From JAPOUP01 sp965203605 (GTDB lineage: Bacteria > Pseudomonadota > Alphaproteobacteria > Rhodobacterales > Rhodobacteraceae): DNA of 64,000 nucleotides. The stretch covers positions 5,022,001 to 5,086,000 of the forward strand of contig OZ241902.1 in the NCBI GenBank assembly GCA_965203605.1, read 5' to 3'. Positions 36,770 through 46,330 of the stretch are shown piece by piece. The position numbers and the translations under genes were made by a program. Positions within the stretch are counted from its first letter, which is position 1. Every line of letters begins with the position of its first letter. The notes below the pieces were generated by a model. That model was not told the DNA's origin, ran no database searches, and saw only the letters and a list, made by a program, of their open reading frames with translations.

Positions 36770-37627
36770 GTGGAGATGGAATGGAAGGAACCGCCCGGTC
36801 AAGGCCTCACGGACATGGAGCGCTATCTGTTCGACCTTAACGGGTATCTGATCCTGAGGAATGCGCTCTCAGCCGACGAAGTCGCCAGCTGCAACGCCAT
36901 ACTCGACGACTTGCAGGACTGCCGACCCGGCGATTGGCGCGGCCATGTGCACGGTCACAACTTTACTGGCAGTCACGAAGGGCTGAACCTGCAGCAGATT
37001 TACGAGGCTGGCGAACCTTTCGAACAGCTTATTGACCATCCGAGTTGGATCGAAAAAGTGATCTGCTGCATCGGAACAGATAGACCGAATTTCGATAGCC
37101 ATCACGGCGAGTGCTTCATCGACGAGAACTTCGCATCGATCCGCGGCCCTGGCGAGGCGATTGGACTGCATTCCGGTGGGCATGAACGGGTGACGCGTTG
37201 CCAGTTCCGCTATCACGACGGGCACTTCCATTGCGGCCAGATCAACATTCTGATGGCAATGAACGACATCGGCCCTGGCGACGGCGCGACGATGGTTATA
37301 CCTGGCAGCCACAAGTCCAATATCAAACACCCGGAATTCGGACGGGCGAGCATGACCACGGAGCAGGGAACGTCAGTGGACGGAATCACGGGTGCCGTCG
37401 AAGTCCATCTGGAAGCCGGTGACGCCATCCTGTTCGTAGACGCCATGATGCACGGATCGTCCCGACGCACCAGGGCTGGGCAGCGGCGCATTACCGTTTA
37501 CCGCTATGGGCCAAGTTGGGGATTTTTCCGGCATGCCTATCGCCCATCAAGGGTTCTGCTGTCGCGCCTGACTGGTCGCCGCAAACGGATTGTCCAGCCA
37601 CATAGGGATCCTGTGCATCCTCCTTGA
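36770..37627 (+). CDS. Phytanoyl-CoA dioxygenase (PhyH)-like protein with HxG motif
   Basis: This 285-residue protein has a double-stranded beta-helix core. It includes AIGLHSGGHERV near residue 134, INILMAMNDIGPGDGATMVIPGSHK, and DAILFVDAMMHGSS with the distal His near 228. An Arg (about 239) could bind 2-oxoglutarate. In the usual family the first metal motif is HxD; here it reads His-Ser-Gly, so the acidic iron ligand appears to be absent. Fe/2-oxoglutarate halogenases share that change, but so do some non-halogenating or inactive relatives. Its stop overlaps the halogenase-like gene start by 4 bases. Confidence 0.8.
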   Translation: MEMEWKEPPGQGLTDMERYLFDLNGYLILRNALSADEVASCNAILDDLQDCRPGDWRGHVHGHNFTGSHEGLNLQQIYEAGEPFEQLIDHPSWIEKVICCIGTDRPNFDSHHGECFIDENFASIRGPGEAIGLHSGGHERVTRCQFRYHDGHFHCGQINILMAMNDIGPGDGATMVIPGSHKSNIKHPEFGRASMTTEQGTSVDGITGAVEVHLEAGDAILFVDAMMHGSSRRTRAGQRRITVYRYGPSWGFFRHAYRPSRVLLSRLTGRRKRIVQPHRDPVHPP

Positions 37628-39204
37628 CCCGGGAAGAGCGACTGTCGAAACTGGTTTCCCGAATGGAGGGTACGGTGGCGGAAAACCGGCCAGCATATAG
37701 AATCGTTGTGGTTGGCGGAGGAACCGCGGGCTGGCTGGCTGCGCTGATTCTCGGCAAGACCGCCAAGGTAAAGAAACTCGATCTTGACATATCCGTCATC
37801 GAGGCAAGTTCGATCCCGACAATAGGCGTAGGTGAGGGTACCACGTCGGTGTTTCGAGACCTGATTCTCCGTCTGGATATCGACGAATTTGAATTCCTGC
37901 GGGAGACCGAGGCCACTTTCAAGTTCGGCATCCACCACCGTGACTGGCGGCGGCTGAGACACAGCTACGATGGACCCATTGACAATCCGCAGCAGATTGT
38001 CGGTTCACCTGACGGAAGCTGGCTCAGCCAATACTGTATCGCATCCGGACGTCCGGTAACCGACGCACATCTGTTCACCTATTTGATGAAGCGTTCCAAG
38101 GCGCCTTTCATTCAGCGCACCGGAAAGCCGCCGCTGCCCATAGGCCCGTTCCACCACGCGTATCATTTTGACCAGGCGCTCGTGGGGAACTACCTTCGCA
38201 AGAAGGCTGACGGCATCACCCGGATCGATGCGGTGATCAAGGGCGCGGTCAAGGAAGGTGAGGCTGGCCGGATCACGCATCTTGTAACGGAGGACGGCCA
38301 ACGGATCGCCACCGATTTCCTGATCGACTGCACCGGTTTCCAGCGAGTTCTGATTGGACGCGAGTTTGGCGCGAAATGGATAGGTTACCAGGACAGACTG
38401 CCGGTCAACCGGGCCATGCCTTTCTGGGTCGACCATGAGGATGGTGCCGAGATACCGCCTTACACGCTCGCATGGGCGCAAAGGGCGGGCTGGATGTGGC
38501 GGATTCCAACACTCCAGCGCATGGGATGCGGCTATGTCTATTCCGATGCATTTCTGACTCCTGACGAGGCCCAACGCGAAATCGAGTCGGTTCTTGGCCA
38601 TCGAATCGAGCCCCGAAACGATATCCGAATCGATTCAGGCCGTCTGGACCGTGCCTGGATTGGAAACTGTCTGGCGACAGGGTTGGCGCAGAGCTTCCTT
38701 GAGCCATTGGAAGCCACTTCGATCCACGGTACGGTCGTACAGTTGCTTCTGTTCTGCGGCAGCTACCTGCAAGCCGCGCTTGAAGGTCATGGTGACCGGG
38801 ACTCCTATAACATGGTTGTTGCCCGACAGGTCGACGATTTCTGCACATTCATCAACACGCACTATGTCAGTGAGCGTCGCGACACGCCATTCTGGCTCCA
38901 TGTTGCGGACTCCTGCATAGGTGAGAACGTCCGCGAACGGCTGGAGTTCTGGCGAACGAAGACGCCGTCAGCCTCGGATTTCGACCCGTTCCCGCAAGAC
39001 TACCCACATATCGGGGAACAGCTCTACGTTCCCATGCTTGATGGTCTCGGATTGACAAGCCGAGCGGCAGCCCGCGCCGAATTGGCAGCAAATCCGTCCC
39101 TGCGCAAACTGGCAAGAAGAATGGTGAACCGCCTGTCGGGAGACTTCCGCCGCGCTGTGGGAAAGGCTCCTGGACATCGGGAGTTCCTGCATTCCATCAG
39201 ATGA
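37624..39204 (+). CDS. Flavin-dependent tryptophan halogenase-like protein
   Basis: This 526-residue protein has the FAD motif VVGGGTAGWLAA near residue 30. FKFG follows, with Lys near residue 100 matching the catalytic Lys79 of PrnA. GWMWRIP near 288 is the WxWxIP signature, and EPLEATSIH near 360 holds the Glu matching PrnA Glu346; Ser347 is replaced by Ala. The start is TTG 37624, overlapping the PhyH stop; ATG 37663 is a possible inner start. The substrate is unknown. Relatives also sit in carbohydrate-use loci of alphaproteobacteria, so a free indole substrate is not assured. Confidence 0.88.
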   Translation: MTREERLSKLVSRMEGTVAENRPAYRIVVVGGGTAGWLAALILGKTAKVKKLDLDISVIEASSIPTIGVGEGTTSVFRDLILRLDIDEFEFLRETEATFKFGIHHRDWRRLRHSYDGPIDNPQQIVGSPDGSWLSQYCIASGRPVTDAHLFTYLMKRSKAPFIQRTGKPPLPIGPFHHAYHFDQALVGNYLRKKADGITRIDAVIKGAVKEGEAGRITHLVTEDGQRIATDFLIDCTGFQRVLIGREFGAKWIGYQDRLPVNRAMPFWVDHEDGAEIPPYTLAWAQRAGWMWRIPTLQRMGCGYVYSDAFLTPDEAQREIESVLGHRIEPRNDIRIDSGRLDRAWIGNCLATGLAQSFLEPLEATSIHGTVVQLLLFCGSYLQAALEGHGDRDSYNMVVARQVDDFCTFINTHYVSERRDTPFWLHVADSCIGENVRERLEFWRTKTPSASDFDPFPQDYPHIGEQLYVPMLDGLGLTSRAAARAELAANPSLRKLARRMVNRLSGDFRRAVGKAPGHREFLHSIR

Positions 39205-40031
39205 CCGGCAAAGTAAGCAATCGCGGCGTCCAGGAACGGATATCCGAACCAACGTCAGGATTTTCGGGACTTGGGGCCAGCGTGGACAGGTCTTGTCACC
39301 CACCACCGGAACACTTCCCCAGAGTGTTCCGGATCTGATCAGGCTGCGAGAAGTCCGGGTGTAAAGACGGACAATTGTTTCCCACTTGGACGAGATTGTC
39401 CTCCACCTGCGCACCATTTTTCCACCACGGCCCAACTCCCTGAAATCGTCTGGTTTCCAAAGTGTCTGTCCAGCGGTCCAGAAACAGACCGTTGGGCACC
39501 CGCTATGCGCGCGCCGCTTGACGCGTCCGTGTGGAACTATGTCTTTCGCGCCCATGAACATGCATCGGGATATGAGTGCCGAATGAAGCCGACTGCTCTG
39601 TTTTCCGCCCGGACCGTTGAGATGCGGGCGTCCCTATCCGATGGTGCTGCTGACCGGATTATCCAATTCCTGTCTCCAGGGTTTCTCAGCTGAGAAGCAC
39701 GCCGAAAAGCGCACCAGCCGCAGCAACGGCTCCGTTCGAACGCGCAGTCTACTATCCCGTCCGTGTTGAAGTGACGCCGGGGCGCTTACCCTATCCCACC
39801 TGATACCGTATACTGGCTGCAACGACAACCAACAGACCTTCCGGATCGGGTGGATGTCCGCTGGTGGTTCCGTGGGGCACCGGGAGGCGGCAGGCCATGG
39901 GCACAGTTGGAAGGAAATGGGGCCATTGATATCGATGCAAACATATGAAAGACTAAAGGCCTTTGGGATTGGTCCGGGTTACCGGGTGCCGTTGCCCGTA
40001 CGTGTTTGTGGGTATGGCATGGGAGGTGCTG
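39205..40031. other. Gene-poor stretch before the lyase gene
   Basis: About 830 bases show only unconvincing open frames on both strands. The last 60 bases carry the ribosome site of the SH3b-lyase gene (GGGAGGT at about 40020). I see no mobile-element ends. Confidence 0.4.
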
Positions 40032-41858
40032 ATGTTTGCGATCTTGCTTCGCATATCGGTCGCGTGTTCCCTGCTTGCATCGGCTGTGCAGGCAAACGAG
40101 TTCAGAGTGCGTGAGGGCACCACCCTGAATGCCCGCTCGGGGCCGGGGACGGAACACCAAGTGGTGACCCGCCTGCTCCCAGGGACTGTGCTTCACGAAA
40201 TCAATCGTAACGGCAGCTGGAGTCGTGTCCGGCTTCCGAACAGTCGGGAAGTGTGGGTTCACAACGATTTCATCAACCCCCGTGCGCGTGCCGACGTTAC
40301 GGAATACTGGATCAGGACAGGCAAACGCGCGGAAGCCCGGGCGGGTCCCGGAAGTCGACATCAGTTGCTCGGTCATGTTGATTCGGGGTGGAAAGTGCGA
40401 GAGTTCGAGCGGAAGGGTCCATGGAGCCGTGTCGATCTTGCAAATGGAAACCAGGTCTGGCTTGCCAACAGAAATCTGGTCGACACTGCGACATTCACCC
40501 GATCCAAGCACGTTGATTCGTGTGTTGGAAACGATCGTTGCCGGAAGGTTCTCACCTGTAATGACAATGAGACCGGCCCCAGCACGAAGCGATGTTTCAG
40601 CGTTGATGTTTCAGGTATCGGAGGACGTTCCGTCGCCTCACATACAGTTTCAAGGATCGGTGCCGTGCTGGTTGGTTCCGAGAACATCGGCCGCTACCAA
40701 ATGCGGCAGATGTGTCATCGCAGTGAGGGTCGTGCGCTTCAGGCGAATCGGCTGCCCGGACCGCGGGCGGCGGTGCGCTGTTCGGTGGACAGTGATTCGC
40801 GTTGTGCCGGCAATGTCGCCATTGCCTACTGCGGTCAAAGCGTCGAGGTTGGTGACTCGAAGTGTGTGGGCCAGGTTCCAGGTGAGATCAGGGACCAAAT
40901 CATGCACGCATCGGCCGCGATTGTGGCTGGCAGTGGACGTCAGGCCGAAATGTCGGTTCGTATGCTGCATGACTGGGCAAAGGCCGATGCCCTCATGATC
41001 AATGATCCTCCTGACGGTGATAACAGTGTGGGACAATGGTGGCAGAAGGAGGCGCTTGGTCCAATCCTTTTGAACTACTCACTGGTTCGTGGGCAGGCGG
41101 AGGCTTCCGCCCGTCAGTTGATCGACCGGTGGCTGAACCGGCTTGTCTACGCACAGAACATGGGAAGCGGCGTGGCGTCTGAACGATCTGGACATGGCTC
41201 CCGGCGCTACATGTTTGGGCGCCGAGGATCGAACTATACGAACCATCGTTATCTCCGGGACCTCAATGCGATGCGATGGGGTGTCATGGTTGGCGACGAC
41301 CTGCTTTTCCAGCAAGGGATCGAGCGCTACTGGGTCGCACTTCACCAAATGCGCGAGGATGGCAGTTTTCCTTGGGAGTCAAGCCGGGGGTATCGGGCCT
41401 TGGCGTATCACAACACCGTGCTTTCGCAGTTGTTCGGGATGGCCGAAGTTGCCGCCGCACAGGGCTACGACCTGTATCGGCTGCGCACTGATGACCGGCG
41501 GTCCATCCATACTGCAGTGGAGTGGGCGGTTGCCACGGCGGAGAATCCGAACCATGCGGCGAGATATGCGCGCATCAACCAAGGTACGGGGGGAAATCCA
41601 TTCAATGGAATTCAGGATTTCAGCTTTATCTCCGGCACTATTGGATGGATGGAAATATATTTGGCGCGATTTCCCGATCATGAGAATTCACAGCGCCTAC
41701 GCCGGCTGCGCCTTGCCGACGATGCCAGGGCGTGGTTCGGAGACCCGCGACCCGTTAAGATGAGAGGGCCGCGGGGGTTTCTCGAACGACGGCCCTTACT
41801 GGACTCGTTCCTCGGTGTGAATGCGACCTGCTTTTGGGAACCCCGCGTTCTACCCTGA
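40032..41858 (+). CDS. Exported SH3b-domain protein with alginate-lyase-like domain
   Basis: This 608-residue protein starts at ATG 40032, with GGGAGGT 5 bases before. A signal peptide (about residues 1-22) comes first, then two SH3b domains (TTLNARSGPGTEHQVVTRL; RAEARAGPGSRHQLLGHV). A cysteine-rich linker follows. The C-terminal helical domain resembles PF05426-type alginate lyases: NYTNHRYLRDLNAMRWGVM and REDGSFPWESSRGYRALAYH. SH3b domains usually bind cell wall or polysaccharide. The protein is probably secreted to degrade a uronate-containing polymer; the exact substrate is uncertain. Confidence 0.8.
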   Translation: MFAILLRISVACSLLASAVQANEFRVREGTTLNARSGPGTEHQVVTRLLPGTVLHEINRNGSWSRVRLPNSREVWVHNDFINPRARADVTEYWIRTGKRAEARAGPGSRHQLLGHVDSGWKVREFERKGPWSRVDLANGNQVWLANRNLVDTATFTRSKHVDSCVGNDRCRKVLTCNDNETGPSTKRCFSVDVSGIGGRSVASHTVSRIGAVLVGSENIGRYQMRQMCHRSEGRALQANRLPGPRAAVRCSVDSDSRCAGNVAIAYCGQSVEVGDSKCVGQVPGEIRDQIMHASAAIVAGSGRQAEMSVRMLHDWAKADALMINDPPDGDNSVGQWWQKEALGPILLNYSLVRGQAEASARQLIDRWLNRLVYAQNMGSGVASERSGHGSRRYMFGRRGSNYTNHRYLRDLNAMRWGVMVGDDLLFQQGIERYWVALHQMREDGSFPWESSRGYRALAYHNTVLSQLFGMAEVAAAQGYDLYRLRTDDRRSIHTAVEWAVATAENPNHAARYARINQGTGGNPFNGIQDFSFISGTIGWMEIYLARFPDHENSQRLRRLRLADDARAWFGDPRPVKMRGPRGFLERRPLLDSFLGVNATCFWEPRVLP

Positions 41859-42968
41859 GAGTTTGACCTAAAAGTTATCCGCTGTTAACTGTTTGATTTA
41901 TAACCATTTTGCTAGACATCATTTTGCTCGCCCGGCTCCGCCAAACAGAGCCTGAACGGCTCGTCCGCGATGCAAAGGGTGCACGACGATTTTGTGCAAC
42001 GGCGCGGATCTTACCCGGCCCCGCGTTCCCGGAAGTCATCGAACCTGTTGCTGTGAACCGAGCACCGCAGTGCGATGACGGCATTGGCTCCGTCGACGCT
42101 CCAGTGCATCCCGCGGCGCTTTATCCGGCCGCCGATCACGGATTTGCATGCGCCCTCAAGGTCGCCCGTCGGGACGCACAGGCCCTGGTCCCTGAAGAGG
42201 GGATAGTTCATTCGCCTGCGGTTGTTTTGGAAATAGGCGACGTTCCTGCCCGCCTCTGGGCAGCGGTAGGCGTGTTCAGCCAACTCCGCGATGACGGAAT
42301 CGAGCCAGCCCTGATCCAGCTGGTCGCGGCGGATTTCGCCCCATTGTTTCGCGAGATCGGTTCCCGGCCCGTAGAGGGCCTTGGCGACATCGAACACATG
42401 CTGTTTCGCATGAAAAATATCCACGATCTGGATCGCGTCCGGGATATGCCCGTCGGCGAAGTTCCGGATCCACGGCGCACCGTCGCCGAGGACGACCCGG
42501 CGTTCGGAACTGAGGAAATCCCTCCATTCGATTTCGCGCGGAGCCCGCTTGACGAAGGAGGCGTACTCCCTGTCTGTGTCGCGGACGGTGATCGATTCAA
42601 CGGCGGCGTTGTGACTGACCGACCCCTCGTCGCGGACCGGCCGCCCTTCCCTGTCGCGGGTTTCCGCCGACCACACGGTCACGAGCTTCACCGCGCGCAT
42701 GCGTGCCGGGCCGTCGGGCTGTTTTCCGGCCCGGCCCCCGGTCTCCGCTTTGCGCACCGGGATTCCGGTGCCGTCGAGAGCGGGATGGAGAGCGGAGGCA
42801 TCGCCCGGCTCGGGATCAATGACATCGCGCCCGTCGTCCGCGACCCCGCGCCCCGGGGCCTCTGCATGGCGTTCGACCTGCCTAGGGCTGATTTTGAGGC
42901 TGGCTGGCTCGCGCAGCTGAACGCTGCTTTTCTCGAAACCCGGCTCGGCCGCGGTGATGGCGGCCAGG

Positions 42969-44700
42969 CAGAAATTCCCACCAGCGAGATTCCGGTCCGG
43001 TTTCCGGCGGATCGCGGGCGTCGGCGGCGGATCCGGGCGGAATCCGGGCGTGCGGGGGCGGCCGTCGGCGGTCCGGCGGGAAAAAGTGGATGTGTCGCGG
43101 GTCTGCCTCTGGGGCGGTTCGGTCGGGCGTTCAGGCGCGCCCGGGCGCCCCGCCCCGCGGCGGCGACCGTCCGGACGGTCCGGCGACGGTCAGGGCCGCC
43201 GCCGCGTGCCCGTGGGTCAGGGCGGCGTAAAGGGTCCGCCAGTCGGGGACCGGGAAGTCCAGGAAGTATGACCGGGTTCTCTCCCGAAGATATTTCAGCC
43301 GCCCCCTCGCCTCCAGCGCGGCGGCGAACACCCTGCAGGAGGCGGCCTCGATCCGGGCCGTGAGGAAGGCGGGCATCATCGTCATGGCGGGCACGGTGGT
43401 CAGGTGCCGCTTTCCGTGCCCGAAGTTGTGCCCGGAGCGATGGCCCTGGTTCTTCAGCGTGTCGAGGTCTCGTTCCCTGTCCGCCATCGGGAGCGGGCGG
43501 CGCGCATGACCGGCATGAGGCTGTCGCCGTCCACGGGAAGGTCGGTGACCCAGGGGAGCCCCTTCCGTCTCTCCTCCACGCGGTGGGTCGGGTCGTCCGG
43601 GCCGCGGTGGCGCCTCGCGATGTATGTCCTCCTGGTGACCGTCTCCCGGTATTCGATGACGTTGACCCTGATGTCGGGATGGGAGGCGTTGACCGGCGTG
43701 CCGTTCAGGTAGCGCAGGTCGTGCCGGGTGCCGTCGGCGTCGGTGAACCGGGCCGTGCGTGCGTCCGGGCTGGCGGCGGGGCTGGCGAACAGCGCTCCGT
43801 GGTCGCCGGGTTTCGCGCCGGGGATGAAGCGGAGGCCGTGCCGCCGCAGGCGGGCGATGTGAGGTCCGTTGGAGGCGAGGCCGTCCTGCAGGACGATGGC
43901 CTTCAGGCGCCGATGCTCCCGCCGGAGGTCGTCGACGGACCGCGCCGCTGCGTTGCGCTCGCAGTCGTTCCTCCTGTCTCCGTCGGTCCTGGCGACCGGC
44001 TCCGGGGCCAGAGGGAACACCTCGCGGCGTTCCGGGTGGCAGACCACGGCGGCGAGCATGCTGTGCGAGTAGGCCTTCGACCCGTCACTGCGGCTGGCGA
44101 GGCGGCAGTGGTGGCGGTGGACGGATTCCGGGCTGAAGTAGCCGGTGCCGTCGACCGGGATCAGGTAGTGGCCGTCGAAAACCGGCTGGTCCTCCAGCAC
44201 CCTGCCGCGCCGCAGCCTCGCGAACAGGGTCCCGACGCCGGACGCAGCTGCCTGGGGCCGGCCGTGCCGGGGCGCCTGCGCATGGCGGAGTCGCAGGGCA
44301 CCGCCGCGATCCCGAACAGCGTCCGGAGGTTCCCGCGGACGATGGCGTCCCTGCGGCTGTCCCTGCCGGACTGCAGGAGCGACGGATACTCGGCGGGAAC
44401 ATCGCGAACGCCGCCATGAGGTGGTCACCAAGGCTGAACCTGCGCCCGTCCACCGGACCGGCGGCCGCGCCGAAACATTCCGCCAGCGCCCCGACCGACC
44501 CGGGCCTGCCGGGGTCCTTCCGGAACCGCATCGTCCCAACTCCCGTCAGTGAGGTCCATACGGATTGCGGTAAGGGCCGGAGGCTATGATGTCAAGGGGA
44601 TTCCAGGCGGTTTCCGTCCGCCGGGAAGGAAAAGTTTACGAAACCCGGTTCACGGAAGCCCAAGGAATACAGGGTCCGGATGGGCTGGTGGGAATTGCTG
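42969..44700 (-). mobile_element. DDE-transposase element nested in the ISKra4-type element (1732 bp)
   Basis: The ends are 17-base inverted repeats CAGAAATTCCCACCAGC (42969-42985) and its complement with one mismatch (44684-44700). A 9-base target duplication GCGGCCAGG flanks it at 42960-42968 and 44701-44709. Its only gene is a frameshifted transposase, so this copy is probably inactive. Confidence 0.85.
43131..44531 (-). pseudogene. Frameshifted DDE transposase of the nested element
   Basis: The coding trail passes through several frames. MRFRKDPGRPGSVGALAEC and FSLGDHLMAAFAMF come first, then EYPSLLQ and AIVRGNLRTLFGIAAVP. Next come YLIPVDGTGYFSPESVHRHH, RRNDCERNAAARSVDDLR and LQDGLASNGPHIARL, then LPWVTDLPV with RSRWRTGNET. 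It ends with LDTLKNQGHRSGHNFGHGKR. At least three frame changes are needed, so it is a pseudogene. The family is an IS4-superfamily-like DDE group with an ENET-type end of the catalytic triad; I cannot give the exact IS family name from sequence alone. Confidence 0.8.
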
Positions 44701-45034
44701 GCGGCCAGGCCGAGGGCGCGGTCGCGCGGGCTGAAGCCGGCGCCGCAGACGTCGCGGAGATACCATGCCCGCTCCAGTGTCAGCGGCCCGGGAGCGGTGA
44801 CGAAGATCCTGTTCCGCCGTCCGGCGCGGCGGGCTGCCGCGCCGCATTCGCAGGCGAGCTCGGATTTCTCTCCGTCCGACCGGTCGGCGTTCAGCCGCGC
44901 GGCGAGCGGTCCGGCCGCGGCCTTCAGGGCGGTCTGGCGGAGGGTGCGCTCGAGAATCTCGAAATCAAGCCTGTCGACGCATCCTCCGGTCAGGCGCCCG
45001 ATGTCGTCTGGGATTTCCTCCGCGGCCTCCGCCG

Positions 45035-45394
45035 TCAGCAGCCCCCTTTCCGGGCGCCGCCGCCCCGCCCGGACGCCAGTTTCGCGTCGGCCAGCGCCTC
45101 GCTGGCCTCCAGGAACTCCTGCGCCATGGCCCTGAAGCGGTGGTACCCGTTGATCTGCGCGGCGACATCCTCCGCTTCGCCCGCCCGGATGCGGACTGTC
45201 TTCGGCCAGCCGTCGGGCGAGCGGTGAGGGACATGCCCGGGATGGCCGGGGTCGCCATCCCGGGCGCAGCGGCGGTTCGGCCTGCCGCATTTGGTGAAAC
45301 TCCGTAACAGGCTTCCCGGACGCGGGTCGCCGAGTCCGGCGAACTGTCTTTGCGCCTCGTCGCGCCGTTCCCCGTGGATTTGGATATCCGCCAT
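45035..45394 (-). CDS. DUF6788-like small protein of the ISKra4-type element
   Basis: This 119-residue protein has RPGSLLRSFTKCGRPNRRCAR, the cysteine-bearing segment typical of DUF6788-like accessory proteins. A helical region, QINGYHRFRAMAQEFLEASEA, follows. Such genes precede transposase genes in several ISKra4-type elements. ATG 45394 lies 73 bases inside the element's right end. Its stop overlaps the transposase frame, which suggests translational coupling. The role in transposition is unknown. Confidence 0.65.
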   Translation of the reverse strand: MADIQIHGERRDEAQRQFAGLGDPRPGSLLRSFTKCGRPNRRCARDGDPGHPGHVPHRSPDGWPKTVRIRAGEAEDVAAQINGYHRFRAMAQEFLEASEALADAKLASGRGGGARKGGC

Positions 45395-45495
45395 CGTATC
45401 TTGCAATGTTATGATAACAAGACATGGCGCACGGTGACAAGCCTGTCTGCGCACACGACAAAAATTCACAAATTTGTCGTGCGCCCGATGCAAAA

Positions 45496-46292
45496 GGGTG
45501 TAGCCCAATCTGTTGACACCATCGTTTTTTTCCGTCACTTTCCGGAGACCGTGCGCCGGACAGGAACCGGATGGACCGTCCGGCGGCGCGCTGCCGGAGG
45601 CAAGGTGCGGGGAGCTCGGATCATGACGGAGGGCGGAGGGAAACGGGTGCATCGGCATCCTGACGCGGTGGCGTATCCGGGGGTCTGGGAGAGGAGGGTG
45701 CGGCGGTGGTTCGAGCGTATGGGGGCGGCCACACCCGCTGCTGGCTGGAGGGCGGCGGGGTGCGGAGCCTGGACGTCGCCGGGGAGCCGGTCGTCATCCC
45801 CGACGGGGCCGGATGGACACCCGGCACATGCGGGGAGCCCTTCGGGGGCGGCGGGGTCACCCACCTCCCGGACTTCCCGCACGCGCCTGGGCACCCCTCC
45901 GACGCCGGCAGGGCGGTCCACCCGGAGGGGCCGGAGCGGGACCGGCGGTTCGCGGAGGTCCGGGCGGACACCGGGGCGGGGAGGGTGGTCCGCGGGCTGG
46001 AGCCGCACAGGGACCGGACCGGGGAGGTGGAGGCCTGCCGCCGCCACTTCCGGAACAGCATCGGACGGATGCGGTACGACAGCTGCCGCGAAAGGGGCAT
46101 CCGGACCGGCGGCGGCGTGGTGGAGGCTGGCTGCCGGCGGTCCGGGCTCCGGCTGAGGCGCTCCGGAACCCGCTGGTCGGAGAAAGGGGCGAACGCAATG
46201 CCATCCCTGAAAAGCCGCGTCATGGGCCACAGGCTGGCCGACCTGCTGGACTGGCGGGCGAACCAGCCCGCAGCGGACCGGGGCGAGTCGAA
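45496..46292 (+). mobile_element. Internally deleted ISKra4-family element, relative of the 33 kb copy
   Basis: The left inverted repeat (45496-45521, beginning GGGTGTAGCCCAATCTG) matches the intact element at 33222-34892. The transposase trail starts VVRAYGGGHTRCW and then jumps directly to VVIPDGAGWTPGTC. It continues to GTGGGVVEAGCRRSGLRLRR and RLADLLDWRANQ. About half of the gene, including the first catalytic Asp region, has been lost. No right inverted repeat is seen, so the element is a dead fragment. Confidence 0.75.
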
Positions 46293-46330
46293 CCATAAGG
46301 GCAAGGCATAAGCCACAATTCCCTTGACCG

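Larger units (their letters stand above)
42011..45041 (-). pseudogene. ISKra4-family transposase interrupted by a DDE element
   Basis: The N-terminal part (45041 to about 44710) reads LDFEILERTLRQTALKAAAG, LACECGAAARRAGRRNRIF and RAWYLRDVCGAGFSPRDRALGLAA. The C-terminal part (42960 to 42011) reads AAITAAEPGFEKSSVQL, ALDGTGIPVRKAE, IQIVDIFHAKQHVFDVAKAL and RGMHWSVDGANAVIALRC. Removing 42969-44700 plus one 9-base duplication gives GLAAITAAEPG in frame. The restored protein is about 430 residues, the usual family length. Its frame overlaps the end of the small upstream gene. Confidence 0.85.
41977..45486 (-). mobile_element. ISKra4-type element with a second element inserted in it (3510 bp in all)
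   Basis: Imperfect 20-base inverted repeats (17 matches) mark the ends at 41977-41996 and 45467-45486, each containing GCACGAC and TTTGTG. The target duplication GATGCAAA lies at 41969-41976 and 45487-45494. The element carries a DUF6788-like small gene and an ISKra4-family transposase. A 1732 bp DDE element (42969-44700) sits inside the transposase gene. The right end lies one base from the terminus of another ISKra4 relative (45496). Confidence 0.85.

Noticed and set aside
42688..43363. Genes within the G+C-rich 42-45 kb stretch other than transposases
   Set aside because: The frames are shadows of the ISKra4 and DDE transposase trails, as the rebuilt reading frames show.
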